In this document: one piece after another, positions 36,329 through 48,385 of the stretch
Layout: each line of letters starts with the position of its first letter
Numbering within the stretch: the stretch's first letter is position 1
Source: Dactylellina haptotyla
Taxonomy: Eukaryota > Ascomycota > Orbiliomycetes > Orbiliales > Orbiliaceae
Assembly (NCBI GenBank): GCA_031310005.1
Contig: CM062383.1
Coordinates: 558,001 to 622,000 of the forward strand
Direction of reading: 5' to 3'
Length of the DNA: 64,000 nucleotides
Translations under genes and position numbers: made by a program
Notes under the pieces: generated by a model
Database searches by the model: none
The model's input: only the letters and a program-made list of their open reading frames with translations
Told to the model about the DNA's origin: nothing

Positions 36329-38572
36329 TCACAAAAACCCAAAAGTACCATTCCTATCCGTCCTCTCCATCCGCTTCCGCCTCATCTCCTCTTCTTCATC
36401 AAACTCGTCCTCTTCCTTTGCCTCTTCCACATATCCCTCCCTCCAAACCATCCTCTCCACACCCCTAACACCCCCAGTAACCTTCCTATCATCTTTCCCA
36501 TCCTCACCTTCGCCTAGGAACCCCGTCGCCGCACTTCCTCCACTGTTATCTCTCCTATGCCCCAAACTAGCAGCGATCCCCCACGACTGCCGTTTATTAA
36601 CCGCCCCTTCCACCCCTTCAGCCCACCTGCACCACCGCTTGATCACCTCGTCCACACGCTTAACCCCTTCCCGGTTTCCAGGCACCGCAAACCACTCTTT
36701 ATGCACCCGTTGACAAGTCTCGCACACGTGCGGCTTATTGTAATAGTCATCCCTCAACTCCAGATGGATCAGCCGCTCAACGCGATGAGAGAAGGGTACT
36801 TTCTGCGCGGGCTTGCCGTTTCCCGTGGTGGCAGCGGCATTACCGGAGGGTACGCCGTTGTTTCCGAGCGGGACGTAAGGGTAATAACGCAGTAGTTGGA
36901 GGTTATACCCGCACTGCTGGCTCCACTGATGTAACCTACGCTGAACGTTCTGCGCCCTTCCAATTTTCAGTAGGACTCGCTTTTCACGTCCGGATGCACT
37001 GAGGGATGAGCCACGGCTGCGACGGTTGGCAGTGGGGCTGATCGCTTCGTCGTCGTCAGAGTAGTCGTCGTCCACGGCGCGGAAGAGGGCAGCAGAACCA
37101 GGGTCTTTAATGTAGCTGTACTTTCTATTCTGTTTGATCGCTTGTTGGGCTGGCGTGACGGGTGGGGGCGCTAAGATTGGGATTCCGCGTATTGTCTCAC
37201 CGATTGCTGCGCCAGCTCTGTCTGGTAGCGGAGGGACAGCGCTTTCGTCTTTCAGCCAGAAAATGTAGATGTATCCTGGCATATCCTTCTGAGATATCGG
37301 TTTATTCATTTCCGTGGTGATTAGGGCGCGAGTTTTGGCGGAGAGATGAGATGGGAGGATTGGGTTCAAGGAGTGGATGGTTTCCACGGGAATATCAACA
37401 GTCTGGGTCTCATCATCAGAGTCGTCTTCAGAGTCCGACGAGGATATCAGTTCCGGATCATCCCAGCCATTCGGATGATGAATATTTGGCGGGAATATAG
37501 CGTGTGTAGTTGGGTGAGCTGGCGGAACAATTGCAGGACGTTGAAACTTGATATGGGCTGCTGCCGGTTCTGCTGGTGGAGCGGAATGAGGGTATGGTGC
37601 TATCGGTTTGGAGTGTTGAGGCTGCTGCACCGGCAGCGGCTGGTTGTGGGGCTTGAAGTTAGGATATGGAGCCGCATTCTGCTGTAATGGCGGCTGCTGT
37701 GAAACCGGCCGCGGTCTCGTAGATTGCATCTGAGGCTGTTGGTAATGAATCTGGCTGTGCGGCCTCGCTGGCGGCGTTCTATAGTCATCCTCTGCGATAC
37801 AACAGAATAACTGTGCTAATAACGACGGCCGTCCATTCGGTCTGTGAGTCGTCGGCCGTGGTCTCTGCGATGGCTTGAGTTCGTTATTCGGCGGGTAGGT
37901 ATCCCCAGGTGCTTCCTGTATGCGTCCCATACTCTGCGTGCTCAACCTGTTCGATGTTCGTTTCGGTGGCCCGCCAGACGGCATTTGCGATACCGGTCGT
38001 CCATGGTTCTGTATGCTTGCATGATTGTGTCCGTGTAAAGCATCCCAGACGGCCTTCTTCCCCTCTCCTTTCTTCTTAGCTTCCTTCACGATCCTCGCAT
38101 CCTTCTTCACCACAGTGTTCTTCCTGACAATCATGACCTCGTCATCGCCAATTAATGTCTCCCTCCTCATGATAACCTCTGCTTGCCCCGGCCCAGCACC
38201 TTCTCCAGCATTCTCGCCGGCTTCAACGCCTAGGATAACCTCAACCAAGGTATCAAGACTACTCCTTCCCTCCAGCCGCCTCATCTTCTGACTCTCGCTC
38301 CTATGCAATACGACAGTATCCGCGGCCTGGTCTTTATGTTGCCAGCAGAAGAACTCCTCAGCTGGATTAATCTCCTCAGCTGTCTGTTCTTTATCGCTGT
38401 TACTATTCGACGACTTTTTGTAACCACTCGGCGCCTTGGAGGCGATACTCCGTCGACAGGGTTTCCCTGTACTAATGCTGATACCGCGACAAGTGGTTGC
38501 AGGATTTCGACTATCGCTGCGGCCGATGAGGCGCGCGGCCAGAGCCTCGGGCGTAGATGATATGTACGGCAT
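36329..38572 (-). CDS. MUG113-like T5orf172/DUF1766 (GIY-YIG superfamily) protein
   Basis: This single exon encodes 747 residues. The C-terminal domain, roughly residues 430-650, has GYIYIFWL, then after a disordered insert LLKIGRAQNVQRRLHQW, HRVERLIHLEL and CETCQRVHKEWF. This is the order of the T5orf172 (DUF1766) domain, a GIY-YIG-like nuclease fold named from the meiotically upregulated gene mug113 of fission yeast. The N-terminus has Cys28, Cys39, Cys76 and His79 in a C-x10-C...C-x2-H arrangement that could bind one zinc. The middle is Pro/Gln-rich and acidic (SSDSEDDSDDE). Whether the domain cuts DNA in these proteins is not established. The family call is strong; the cellular role is open. 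Confidence 0.88.
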   Translation of the reverse strand: MPYISSTPEALAARLIGRSDSRNPATTCRGISISTGKPCRRSIASKAPSGYKKSSNSNSDKEQTAEEINPAEEFFCWQHKDQAADTVVLHRSESQKMRRLEGRSSLDTLVEVILGVEAGENAGEGAGPGQAEVIMRRETLIGDDEVMIVRKNTVVKKDARIVKEAKKKGEGKKAVWDALHGHNHASIQNHGRPVSQMPSGGPPKRTSNRLSTQSMGRIQEAPGDTYPPNNELKPSQRPRPTTHRPNGRPSLLAQLFCCIAEDDYRTPPARPHSQIHYQQPQMQSTRPRPVSQQPPLQQNAAPYPNFKPHNQPLPVQQPQHSKPIAPYPHSAPPAEPAAAHIKFQRPAIVPPAHPTTHAIFPPNIHHPNGWDDPELISSSDSEDDSDDETQTVDIPVETIHSLNPILPSHLSAKTRALITTEMNKPISQKDMPGYIYIFWLKDESAVPPLPDRAGAAIGETIRGIPILAPPPVTPAQQAIKQNRKYSYIKDPGSAALFRAVDDDYSDDDEAISPTANRRSRGSSLSASGREKRVLLKIGRAQNVQRRLHQWSQQCGYNLQLLRYYPYVPLGNNGVPSGNAAATTGNGKPAQKVPFSHRVERLIHLELRDDYYNKPHVCETCQRVHKEWFAVPGNREGVKRVDEVIKRWCRWAEGVEGAVNKRQSWGIAASLGHRRDNSGGSAATGFLGEGEDGKDDRKVTGGVRGVERMVWREGYVEEAKEEDEFDEEEEMRRKRMERTDRNGTFGFL

Positions 38573-41500
38573 AGCGATGGATGATTATTGCGTTTTCGTT
38601 TTGACGGGTTGGATATCCGTGCGTAAGTAAATACGACGAGAGAAGGTAGAAGTAAGGGTTCCAAGATATTTGGGTGGTACCGAGGGAGAAAGGGAAGGCG
38701 CCCTGCGCACGCACGCACACACAACCCCCCCTTCAAAGAGCGAAGATGAGGGTTTGGTCCGTACGTCTGTCTGTCTGTCCGTCGGCCGAAAAGTGAAGGA
38801 GACAGTACGAAAGGGTAGGAGATATTGGAGAGAGAGATAGTCCTAAACTGAGCACCTACAGGTGTATTTTCGTTAGTTTCCCGTGGAGCAGAGTGCGAAA
38901 AATCACCGGAATCCGCAACGAACGGATGTATAATATTATTATATACCCGGATGTCATAAAATTAAAGTAATTGAAAGTGAAATATGGCGTAACACTTACC
39001 CAATCAAAAACGCCCAATCTTAATCTCCTCTCTCTCTTTTCTTTGTTTCCTTTTTATTCAAGCCGCAAACGAGAAGTGAGAGTTAAAGAGAGAGGAAAAT
39101 AAATTAACAAGATAAAGTTGCCTGGCCTGGAGGTCGGCACACCCGCTAGCCCCGGTCCAGTTTAACCCTTCCTTCAAGCTTTCCGAGATATCTCGACCCA
39201 AGCTACAACTGCGGTTAGTATCAACAACAACAACCGAGTATATTATTATCGTCTCCGAATAAACCACAACAACTATCGATGGGAAAGCCGGGGTGAAAGT
39301 AAACCGAACAAAAATCTGGGAGAAAGAGGAAAGAATACCGTTTTGAGCGTTTGGAAGTTTAGTATAAGGGAACTATTATATAACCCACCCTTTCCCTTCG
39401 TTCCGCCTTTTGGCCCAATCCAGCGAGGCGCATCACAATGAATCCTGCCTGTCTGTCACAATGCTGTCACGGCCAGCGGATACTCTGTCAGTCGTGGACA
39501 GTGAGTGGCCAACGGTGGATTCCTTTGACGAAACGCACACATGCCATGGGGCCAGCCGCATGGTTACCCCGATCCGCTGCTGCTGTAAACCATCTGCCCT
39601 GCTCGACCTGCAGAAGTGAAGGGTGAGCCGAGTGAGCACAGTTGCCTGGTTCCGCTTGGACAGGGGCAGCGAGGAAAGAAGCGATGGGGGGACACAAGGT
39701 GGGTTTGTTGGAGTGATGTCTCCGCGTTCCACAGGACACAAAACAACAACAAGAGCACAAAGGGCGCATTGCCTCTTTCGACCGGCTGCATAAGCCACTC
39801 TGACAGGGTTCCCACAGCCACAACTCTGACGAGCCCCTCGCCACGGAACGGTGCCCTCAGGACTAACTGCCATCCAATCGATAGGTCAGCAGCAGCCTGT
39901 CGAATTATCTATTTATTTATCTACCTTGCGCTCGTTACAGCGGTCTAAGAACTAGTAGACCGAATAGTGGTAGTAGCAGGAGCAGTAGCAGCAGCCTTAG
40001 TGGCGAAAATAGCAACCCAGCAAAACTGCCTTGATCATATGTCCCACAATTAGACTCGCCGTTTGCCCGGCTTAGCTCCCCCAAATGCCCAAATGCAAGC
40101 TAAAAACTCCTAAACCCAAGGGCTTAAACTAAGTGTTAAAGCGCAAGCAAGGGCCCTCCTAGTAGAGTCGACAGAAAATCAAGGCACTTGTGGTGGTGGT
40201 GGTAGTGCACTATCATGTTTTTCATTCTCACGAATACCAAACTGAAACATACATATCTTTCGATACCCCACGACCCCATCTCGCCTGCATAGAGCTCGCT
40301 CGAAACCCCTCCGAGCAAGCGAGCGAATCTACGGGGTCATGATCACCCCAGCTCCTCCTCCTCCTCCTTTTCTTCGAATCGTACAAATAATATCTCTTTT
40401 AACTAGGAAAGTGAGCGTGAAGGAATGAAGGTAATGAAATGCAATGTCAATGCGAAATAACGCTTAAACCCACAGTCAAACTGCCCATCTAAGACATTTA
40501 TATGCACAAACATATAGTCCCCACCGCTCTCTCCACTCCTCTCCAACCTCGAAGGTGCGAGCGCATTTTTCAGACGCATCCAGGCCGTCAAGGCCATCAT
40601 GACCATAAGCGGCGCCTCATAATAATCACCTTATTCGACATCCTCCCGCTGCCGTCCCTCATCTTCTGAAAAAAGAAAAGAAAGGTAACCGAAAAGTATA
40701 TTATCAAGTGAAGAGGAGAAAAAACTTTAAAACTAAATATTCCCCAATCGATAACCCAGCTGGAAGCCATGCATATGTGCAATGCACATATTTTGTGAAA
40801 AGAAGATAAAAAATGCATGAAATCCACAAAGAGGCCGGGGTGGTCCCACCGTATGCTTATCGTGCCACGGACCCCCTCTTACCCCCTACCCCCTCTCTGG
40901 CGCCTTTTCGTTCATGCAGAAAATGTGGTAATATTAAACAACTATAACATCCCCATCCCAAACTAACTCTCCCCGAAGATCGCGAGCGATGTGAGTGCCT
41001 GGTAATTATAACCGTCAGCCCCGAGTTTAGTTCCCCCTCCTCATCAGTAAGTTTTTTTTTGTTTTAGCGAGGAAACAAATTGGAACCATGGGAGCAAGCG
41101 AGGTCTGAGCTTGATTTGTGATTGATTGATTGATTGATGTATGTAATGTATGTATGTCGGCACTATGCACCGGTATCACACGGGGAGTTAGCTCGGCTTT
41201 CCTCGCTCCACTTCACTCTATGATATCAGCGGCGACAGGTATTATATACCATCTACTTCTGCTATTACATATCTCAAATTTTGTCTTCAAGTGTATAGCC
41301 TAGACTCTTTCTTTCTCTCGCTCGCTCTGGACATCGGGGTACTGCACCCCGACCCCGAGGATTCAAGTATATAGGCGCTAGCGGACAACAGAAAAAAGGG
41401 GCAGAGGGATGTTACGCAGCGTTAAAAGAATACCACCATCCTCATGCCTATTCGAAGTTCAAATCCCTATATGTAATGACAATCACCAGGTTTGTCTATC

Positions 41501-42278
41501 TCGCGGCTGTTGCCGTCCATAAACGTGTCGCGATATGCATCCAATAACGACAATCCCTTTATTCCCATCCTCGGTTATACAACTATTAAATTAGGTCACA
41601 TGCAGTATAAGAATATAACAGAAGCCAACTATAGGGCTACTCTTTTTCTTTTACGTTTCTTTGTCTCTTTTGGTTCTTGTGAAAACTCAATTTTGGATCA
41701 TTTCGATTCCTTTTCTTTTGTTCCTTTCCATCTTCCCTTTCTCTATCCCGTCTCGAAGATGTTACATGACATGACATGAATCCAAGAAAGTACACTGAAT
41801 AGGAGGTATCGGTGAAATTGCCCTCCCCCGGTGTTTTATTTTCCGAGGATTTTTTATCAAACCGAGAAAGGTCCAGGTATAAAATGGGATGATGATGATG
41901 AGGAAGACGGATGCGTGCGAGAGGGTGTATGTAATGGTTGTGGGAAAAGAAGGGATGGGAAAGGGCGATGGACCGTCTAAGTCATAAGAAATAAAAAAAA
42001 CAGCGTAGCAAAAGCCATGATCCTCATGAATTCCCATTCACACGAGCCCCTCCACCAGCCCAAATAAATCTAGTCGAGGCTGCGTGTACGCAAAAAAAAA
42101 AAGTTATGATGACAAACCACGGAGAGGAAAGGAAACACCCTGAACGAGGAAACCCGCGTAATAAACAAGCGAAATACAACAAAAAAGGCCAATGGAATCA
42201 GATTTAACGACTAGATGAGTTATTATGTCAGTCTGGTGTTCTTGCGCGGTTCGGTGGTGTTCCATAAAAAGCAAGAAC
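38573..42278. other. 3.7-kb intergenic region
   Basis: This lies between the MUG113 start and the SKP1 stop, both on the minus strand. The first kilobase should be the MUG113 promoter, with a GTCT repeat near 38765-38781. A GATT/GTAT repeat lies at 41120-41156. Overlapping frames at 39433-39873 on both strands are compositionally odd and unsupported. Nothing else is recognised. Confidence 0.5.
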
Positions 42279-43240
42279 TTACTCCTCGGCCCACTCGTTT
42301 TCACGACGGATCTGGTCTTCCTCCTCTGGTGTGAAGTCGTTCTGAATGTTGAAGGTCTTTCGGATTTCCTCCGGAGACTTGCCCTTGATCATGTTCGCAA
42401 CGGTTTTACATCCGACATCCAAAAGTGGCTTGATATCGAGGTAATTGGCAGCCTGCAGTGTACGTTCACGTGATTAGTTTTTGGGAACGTAACCTATTAG
42501 GAGTAGAAAAGAGTTGGCATACGAGAATTATTTCGAACAGCATCTCCTGGTCGACCTGCATGAACTTCTGGTCCCACTCCTCGATGTCGGTGGACTTCTT
42601 GCGGGAGTCGCTGTCCTCATCGGCTGGCGGGGGTGGATCGCTCTTATGGTGCTCACACCACTCGATAACTTTACGCAGGACAGCTTCGTTGACCTGGACG
42701 CGTTGCAATATACTATATTAGCAAACCTGATCCTTCATAAAAATCGCTTGGACCCATATATATAGATATAATTCCCCAATATATAGTGGGGGAGGCAGAA
42801 ACTGTTGAGACCTAGGCGGGCTCGAGAGAGAGCTTCCCTGGTATTCACGTTCTTTACCCCTCCAAAAGCTAGGTCCGCGAGCTAGCGAAGCGGGGATAGG
42901 ATAGATTTTACTCACGTTGGGAATTGGAATCGCCTGATCGGACATATCACCGCCGACATCCTCAAGCATATTCTTGATCAAGATCGAGCGTTCGGCAACC
43001 TCCTTGTCTACGCGTGGATTCGAAGCGAAGATTAGCACATGTCGTCGATTTTTCTCGTTTCCGAGGCTGCCAAGCGGGTATTGCGGTGGAGGTGGAGGTC
43101 GGAGGTCGCCCGCAGCCTGCTGAAGACACACACCCGCCTCCCACCGGACGACGATGACCCCAGCAGTCGAGAAAGAGCAGCTATTACTTACCAACGGCCA
43201 GCTCGGCATTATCGGAAGACAGTAATTTGATGGTAGACAT
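42279..43240 (-). CDS. SKP1: SCF ubiquitin ligase adaptor Skp1
   Basis: Four exons (43240-43192, 43007-42916, 42693-42523, 42452-42279) give 161 residues. Skp1 links cullin-1 to F-box proteins in SCF E3 ligases and is also a kinetochore component in yeasts. The N-terminal BTB/POZ-like fold starts [15 protein letters not shown], then [15 protein letters not shown] and the IPIPNV hinge. The linker is acidic. The C-terminal Skp1 dimerisation domain has [39 protein letters not shown] and [19 protein letters not shown], ending in the invariant NEWAEE. Introns 1 and 2 (184 and 222 nt) are longer than the norm in this window. In Aspergillus the orthologue is sconC. Confidence 0.97.
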
Positions 43241-45514
43241 CTTGGATTGTTGTGTGGTTGTGTGTGAGGGGATAGGTGGTGTGAGTAAGGGCCCAGGGAA
43301 TAGCTTATCGACAAGGTGTCAAGCTCACGACGGAGAAGCCTTCGAGGATAATTATCTCACGCGGACGTGGTATTGCAACTGAAAGAAGATGGGGAGAAGG
43401 AGGAATCAAGCAGACGGGAGAGCGTATTAAAATGCGGCGGTTCCGGCTGATTTATACGGAGGAGTGATGGTGGAGTAGTTCAAGTGGAGTGGAGTGGTGG
43501 TGATGGAAGAGGAGAAGCTGAGCCAAAAGTGGGATCCTTCCACCTGGTTTTAAAAATAGGCCACACCGCTCACAACACCAACGCCGGCTACATCAAATAA
43601 CTACATGAGACTCTGCCATAAGCACGCGAAGGGTACATCGGACGGAGGAGCGAAGACTCCCATTGACTCGTCGGGGGGTCCAACCTCGTTCCGCTGTGGC
43701 AGAGCTGCTTTGTCCCCGCCGCAGCTTCGCGGGAGAGCACTTACGAGGACTCCGAGTAAGCTATGACTATGGTGCACCCGTCCTTCCACCGGCTTCCACA
43801 AGCTCCTTCGTTCTTGTCGCAGAAACAAACGAACAAAGCGAAAGAAAAATGGGCCATTGGAGATCAGGTCCAATTACGCAGTCATAGCTCGCTCGCCTAG
43901 CTTCTATTTTGCCATTCACCGTGGAAATCCCAAGGATTCGTCTTTTGTCCCCATCCACCCCGGCTCCTCCCGCCAAAGACGCAAGCTTGCAAGACATATC
44001 CGTCTTCCGTGCTGTGCACTTGGCCAATCCCCCAATATGTTTCAACCGAGTGCTTTTCTTTGATAACAAGGCGGCTTCAGGGATTGCTCACGATTCGCAC
44101 ATTCCACACTACTACCACATTCTCCCCGTTGGGTTTGTATTTTTCTTGTTATCCTCCAGTGGGCTCTTGCAGCGGTTGCTCTTCAATATGCCGCTTTAAG
44201 CTTAATCCTCACATATGCGGGTTGGATATGGGGAACGTGGACCCGGACGTCTGGTGGCACCCCGCCGCTACGTTGGAAGAAGGTGACTCAACCCGACGGA
44301 AAAGATCCCAAAAGGGGAGCCAGGCAGGTCAGCCTCTTAAACGCCTTGCCGCTCTAACAAGAAAAGTTGGAAATAATAATGATAAAAACGGATAAATGAA
44401 TAAATAAAAGAGTACAAGCCTGAGGGGAGGCTAGGTATCATAGGTATACATCACCAGGCTGACGCCTGTGACAAAGCGACGTTTGGCTCAGAGTGTGACT
44501 TTCTCTTTCGCTTTGTCCCGGTTGATTTCTGAGGTGCCAACGTGAGTACGCAAACGCTTAGATGTCGCGAATGGCGAGTCCACGCGGAACACCCTTGGGA
44601 CCCCTGCCAAACTTCAGCCAACTACGTGACCGTACACACGGTACATATAATCGAAGGTTACAATACGAGAGTTTTCTTTGAAACGGATTATAATCGTCAC
44701 TGTTTGGAACGAGCCATGTTTTATTTGTTCATTCAGCATATTTTATTAACATACGACAAGAGTGGGACAACATTTCTCCTTTGAAAACACTTTTCGTACC
44801 GCTGCGACAGTAGCATTTCCGATCCCGAAGATCGGCCGACTGTCCCTGTCAAAATCAAAGAAACGGCGAAATTCAAATCGGCAAAAAAAGGAAATTGCAA
44901 ATGCGAGGCAAAGTTAAAAATGGAATAGAAATAAAAAAAGAATTAATAGTATCGTACAAGCGAATGGGAAACCTGTCTTTGAAAAAAAAAAAGTATATCT
45001 GCGGCAAGAATGTCATGATACCGCCCTGTATTAATAAACAAATAAATCATTCGAAAGACAAGCGCGAGGACCGAGGGTCTTAAAAAACTGCCCTCTGACG
45101 TCGCCGGCTCTGTCTCTCATATCAAACTAAAAGTACATCGAATGGGATAAGGGGGGATGGGGGGAAGGGGAAATAGAGAATCTGAAATATGTTTCCCCCC
45201 TTTTAGGGTGACAAGTAAAACCCCTTCTATACGCCTGAGAACGCCATCATAAATGCAAATTCTGTAAAAGGGAAATGTGTGTGTAAACGGAAATATTTTG
45301 AGTCTCGAATCAGTGTATATTTCCTCCATAGGGGTTGGCATCGTAGTTTGATAGGTCCTGCCGTGAAGAAAGAGAGGGGGGGGAGAGAGCATATGTGATT
45401 GTTGCATCGCCGAAAGGTTCGAATATAAAAATGGGGTATAATAAGTATGATTTAATGATGCCGGCTAGTAATCTTAATCATAATAGCTACGATTATTCGC
45501 GTACAATGAACGAT
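43241..45514. other. intergenic region
   Basis: The SKP1 promoter is at the left end and the 3' UTR of the large minus-strand gene at the right. No gene is supported. The frame at 44895-45083 is short and Lys-rich and not accepted. Confidence 0.5.
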
Positions 45515-48385
45515 TTATCGACCTTGCTCCCCTCGAAAGCGAGGATCAGGTTGGATCGGGTTGAAGAAGCCAGGACTCGGGCTTCGCTGGAGAGCTTGGT
45601 ACGCTGCCGGGAAACGGGTCGACGGGACCGGCGACGGGAGTAGTCGGCCGGGACTGGATAGCGCGGAAGGTGGTGGTAGCGAATGGACGCTGGATCCCGC
45701 GCTCAAGAGAGGGGGTGGACTAACGCCTGGCATGAAATGATGGTGAGTCGTCTGTAGCGGAGAGAAAACGGGTCGTTCCGCTCGCTCCATCGAGGGGAAT
45801 CTCCTCGCCGAACTCCAACGACGGGACTCGCCATTGCTGGTAAACCTACTTCGTGATTCTGTTTCCTGATAAAGAGAGGCTGGCTTCAGAACATCCGGCG
45901 GCGGTGCGGGCCCACTAAGCGCAAAGCCGGGTTCAGCCATCTCTTCATAAATCCTCGAGCTCGACCTGCCGTCCGTGCTCCCATCTGCACTAAAGGATGG
46001 GGCTGGCGACGCCGAGGGGAGTGTTATCCTCTCCTTCAGAGAGATGGCCGGAGATGGCTCTTCGATATCATCAGGTAGGGAGGTGGGCATGGAAGTGGGC
46101 GGGGCGGGCTCTTCTTGTACCTTGCGAGGAGGTTCAGACATCTCCTTCAAGCGGTCCTGCTCTGAGGCAATAGAAATAAACATGTCAAAGGCAGCTGCTT
46201 GTTGGTCATCCTTCTCAATGGCTTTGGTTTCCTTCTCGACGAGTTCGATCAATGCGGTAAGGTCGGCGTTCGGCTTGTCGTCTTTCTCTCCCATTTCTTT
46301 CTCAGCTTCTTCTTCCTCTTGAGGTTCATCTTTCCCAACTTCGCGTTTCTCCTCGTCTTCTGCTTCCTCCTCTAGCTCAGCACGTTCTTCGGACACCTGC
46401 TCAGGTTCAACGTCTTCTTGCATCACAGCGTCCTCTACTGTCTCGTTCCCACCATCAACCAAGCGAGACAAGTTATCAACGTCTCTCATTTCGAAATCCA
46501 TCTTGTTGTCGCTCGAGAATCGCATCGGGTTGCTCAATCCATGACCTCGTCCTCCCCAGATTCGTTCTAGTTTCCCATCAATCTCAGCATTCTCATCGAA
46601 CGCAGCCGCAAATATCGCAGCACTGACATCCTCGCCAGACTCCTCGCAACGCTCGACAATCTCGTCAACTTCATCAGGGTGTTCCTCAGAGAATGTCATC
46701 ACAACTTTCGACAAATATGCTTGCTGTTCCGCCAACTTCTCCAACCCGTCCACGATTCCATTCGTATATTGTCGTTGCGAGAGATAAGTATTGCGCTCCA
46801 AATTGTCCGCAGCAAGTTGTTTGTCCAGCTCCAACCTGTAGCCAGCGAAACCGATCAATTTCTGGCGATGTTCATCCGCTACACGTACGCCCTCGTTCCA
46901 GAAGGGAGCCGCAGGTCCGGTCGCTGAAAGGTACTCCTCAGATGTCTGAACCAAGTTGATGGTCTGGTCGAGAAGGCCGACGTTGGCGCGGCGAATATGG
47001 CGGTCCAATTTTCGTTGCTGGCCAACTAATCTCTGGCCACGCTGGGTGCACCAATCGCGAGTCACGCGATGTTCGACGCGGTAGCCCCTTTTAATGCATC
47101 TCTTGATCGGCTTCTTCTTTGTCTGCATATCCTTGTCACGTATATGCTTTGCGAGATTGATGACATCAAGCATATTGAGACCTTGTGGGATGGATGCACG
47201 GAACTTGCTCGCCAGTGAATCTGGTGCTGGAGGTGGAGGAGCAATGTTGTTCAATGTCGATAGTCTAGGTTGGCGAATTTGCAACTGTTGTTGGAGCTGC
47301 TGTTGCTGTTGGAGTTGCTGAAGTTGTAGCTGTTTTCTAATCAGCTCAGCTTTCGGAGGACGCCCTCGTCTCTTCTGTGGTGGTTCTTCAGGTGTTCCAG
47401 GTTCTGTTTTCACAGGTTCTGGTGCTGGTCGTTCTTCGGGTGCACCACCCATTTGTGAAAGCACAATGGGAGCTGGGCTGCTGGGTTTCTCCACTGGCAG
47501 TGGTGTCGAAACAGCAACCGGTGTGGACTGGGATACTGGTTCTGCAGCTGGAAGAGTGGGCTCGACACTACGCTGGGGAGTAGGCGCTTCTTCGTTGTTC
47601 AAGACTTCAGCTGGTTTAGGAACCTTGCGCCTACGCTTCACGGGGCGATCCTCTTCTGGAGTCGCCGCATCGGCAGCGCTGTCTGGATCTTCCACGTAAG
47701 ATACTTGATCCTTTGTCTTTCTCGCTCGCTTCTGGCGAGGAGCCGGGGTTTCTGTCTGCGCACTAGTAGTGGTTGTTTCAACAGCTAAACCAACGGTTGG
47801 AGGTTGTGGAGATGGTCGATATGTGTCATCCACTGCCGCCTGTTTCTGACGCTTTGAGCGAGGAGTAGTCGGCTCGAAGTCTTCCACTGGGCGTTCCACC
47901 ATCTCAGTCGTCGGTGCTTCAGCAAATTGCTTAAGTAACTCGGGATCAATATGAAAAGTTACGATCAAAGATAGTTTTTGCATGACAGAAGCAGGCTTCT
48001 TCGGAACGACGCGAGAAGAGCGCCTAGGTGTCTCTCCTGCCTCCTGATCTGCTGCTGGAAGGGACCCCGAGCCATCCACTGGCGTCTTCGGTTCACTTTC
48101 CGTAGGCGCCGCGGCAGCCGGTGGAACAACGCCACCTTCATTCTCGTCTCTTGCAGAAATTAAATCATCAGAGTTAATCGCGTGGTCTTCAGAGCCACCG
48201 CTACTCCGCTGTTGAGCGCCTCTTCTTCGAGTCACCATTTGGAACGGAACCGTTGGTGCCCGGGCGTTAGTACGCCTGTGCTCCCCAGACGGGTGCCCAT
48301 CTCCCTCGTTTACTCCAGTGGAGTCAAGGTCTGTCTGGATGGGAGCTGGAGCTGGCAAACCCGGATCCTTTTTGGGACGGGCCAT
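45515..48385 (-). CDS. large uncharacterised nuclear-type protein with AT-hook-like motif
   Basis: This single exon encodes 956 residues starting MARPKKDPG. I do not recognise the family. Ordered elements are few: a short hydrophobic segment QKLSLIVTFHIDPELL near residue 135; basic clusters; an AT-hook-like KRRGRPPK near 340; a poly-Gln tract directly after it; a conserved-looking helical core from about 395 to 600 with many charged residues and DWCTQRGQRLVGQQRKLDRH; an acidic Glu-rich coiled-coil stretch (about 645-705); and a Ser/Pro-rich C-terminus. Composition and motifs suggest a chromatin-associated protein. The upstream 2 kb may hold its leader. The whole protein uses one uninterrupted frame, so coding status is secure even though the function is not. 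Confidence 0.85.
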   Translation of the reverse strand: MARPKKDPGLPAPAPIQTDLDSTGVNEGDGHPSGEHRRTNARAPTVPFQMVTRRRGAQQRSSGGSEDHAINSDDLISARDENEGGVVPPAAAAPTESEPKTPVDGSGSLPAADQEAGETPRRSSRVVPKKPASVMQKLSLIVTFHIDPELLKQFAEAPTTEMVERPVEDFEPTTPRSKRQKQAAVDDTYRPSPQPPTVGLAVETTTTSAQTETPAPRQKRARKTKDQVSYVEDPDSAADAATPEEDRPVKRRRKVPKPAEVLNNEEAPTPQRSVEPTLPAAEPVSQSTPVAVSTPLPVEKPSSPAPIVLSQMGGAPEERPAPEPVKTEPGTPEEPPQKRRGRPPKAELIRKQLQLQQLQQQQQLQQQLQIRQPRLSTLNNIAPPPPAPDSLASKFRASIPQGLNMLDVINLAKHIRDKDMQTKKKPIKRCIKRGYRVEHRVTRDWCTQRGQRLVGQQRKLDRHIRRANVGLLDQTINLVQTSEEYLSATGPAAPFWNEGVRVADEHRQKLIGFAGYRLELDKQLAADNLERNTYLSQRQYTNGIVDGLEKLAEQQAYLSKVVMTFSEEHPDEVDEIVERCEESGEDVSAAIFAAAFDENAEIDGKLERIWGGRGHGLSNPMRFSSDNKMDFEMRDVDNLSRLVDGGNETVEDAVMQEDVEPEQVSEERAELEEEAEDEEKREVGKDEPQEEEEAEKEMGEKDDKPNADLTALIELVEKETKAIEKDDQQAAAFDMFISIASEQDRLKEMSEPPRKVQEEPAPPTSMPTSLPDDIEEPSPAISLKERITLPSASPAPSFSADGSTDGRSSSRIYEEMAEPGFALSGPAPPPDVLKPASLYQETESRSRFTSNGESRRWSSARRFPSMERAERPVFSPLQTTHHHFMPGVSPPPLLSAGSSVHSLPPPSALSSPGRLLPSPVPSTRFPAAYQALQRSPSPGFFNPIQPDPRFRGEQGR

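Noticed and set aside
39433-39948. Several overlapping frames of 60-146 codons on both strands
   Set aside because: They overlap one another in four frames, contain no motif and have no splice context; the compositional bias explains them.
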